From positions 10,478,001 through 10,542,000 of the forward strand of contig NC_133906.1 of NCBI RefSeq assembly GCF_964199755.1: a stretch of DNA of 64,000 nucleotides. The letters are read 5' to 3'. The stretch's first letter is position 1; each line of letters begins with the position of its first letter. The position numbers were made by a program, and so were the translations under genes. Under the pieces are notes generated by a model. That model searched no databases and was not told the DNA's origin. It saw nothing but the letters and a program-made list of their open reading frames with translations. The DNA comes from Larus michahellis. Its lineage: Eukaryota; Chordata; Aves; Charadriiformes; Laridae. Of the stretch, positions 50,067-64,000 are shown piece after piece.

Positions 50067-64000
<13,934 letters not shown>

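Overview
The window looks like avian nuclear DNA. Its repeats are sparse and dominated by 3' fragments of CR1 LINEs, the introns are long, there is one vertebrate CpG-island promoter, and the three genes recognised lie in the order and orientation I recall from tetrapods (UBTD2 - EFCAB9 - STK10, human 5q35). A crocodilian or turtle is not formally excluded. No bacterial, viral or plasmid features were seen.

From left to right, bases 1-38980 hold the 3' part of UBTD2 on the + strand: the end of intron 1, exon 2 (8521-8757), a 23.9 kb intron, the last coding exon (32636-33033), and a probable 3'UTR of about 5.9 kb ending at AATAAA signals near 38958. The first coding exon lies upstream of the window. 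A 2.8 kb intergenic gap with a CR1 fragment follows. On the - strand, 46427-41778 contains the four coding exons of EFCAB9, which in mammals encodes the EF-hand subunit of the sperm CatSper channel. About 3.8 kb further on, a CpG-island promoter with a CCAAT box and a GC box drives STK10 on the + strand: exon 1 at 50217-50372, a 12.7 kb intron, exon 2 at 63047-63211, and the gene continues past the right edge.

The main discovery is the EFCAB9 locus. All four exons can be read, most splice sites are intact and the exon phases fit, but two defects break the gene. Exon 2 carries an extra segment with an in-frame TGA and a net frameshift, and the expected exon 4 acceptor reads AA instead of AG. 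CatSper genes are reported lost in birds, so this is best read as a slowly decaying unitary pseudogene, caught with its gene structure, one canonical EF-hand and a possible RFX X-box still visible. In-frame rescue of exon 2 by an internal donor is possible on paper.

UBTD2 (ubiquitin-like adaptor) and STK10 (Ste20-family ERM kinase) are unrelated in function to EFCAB9; the three are linked by ancestral synteny, not as an operon. Nothing else in the introns could be assigned to a gene. They contain simple repeats, homopolymer runs and CR1-like fragments.
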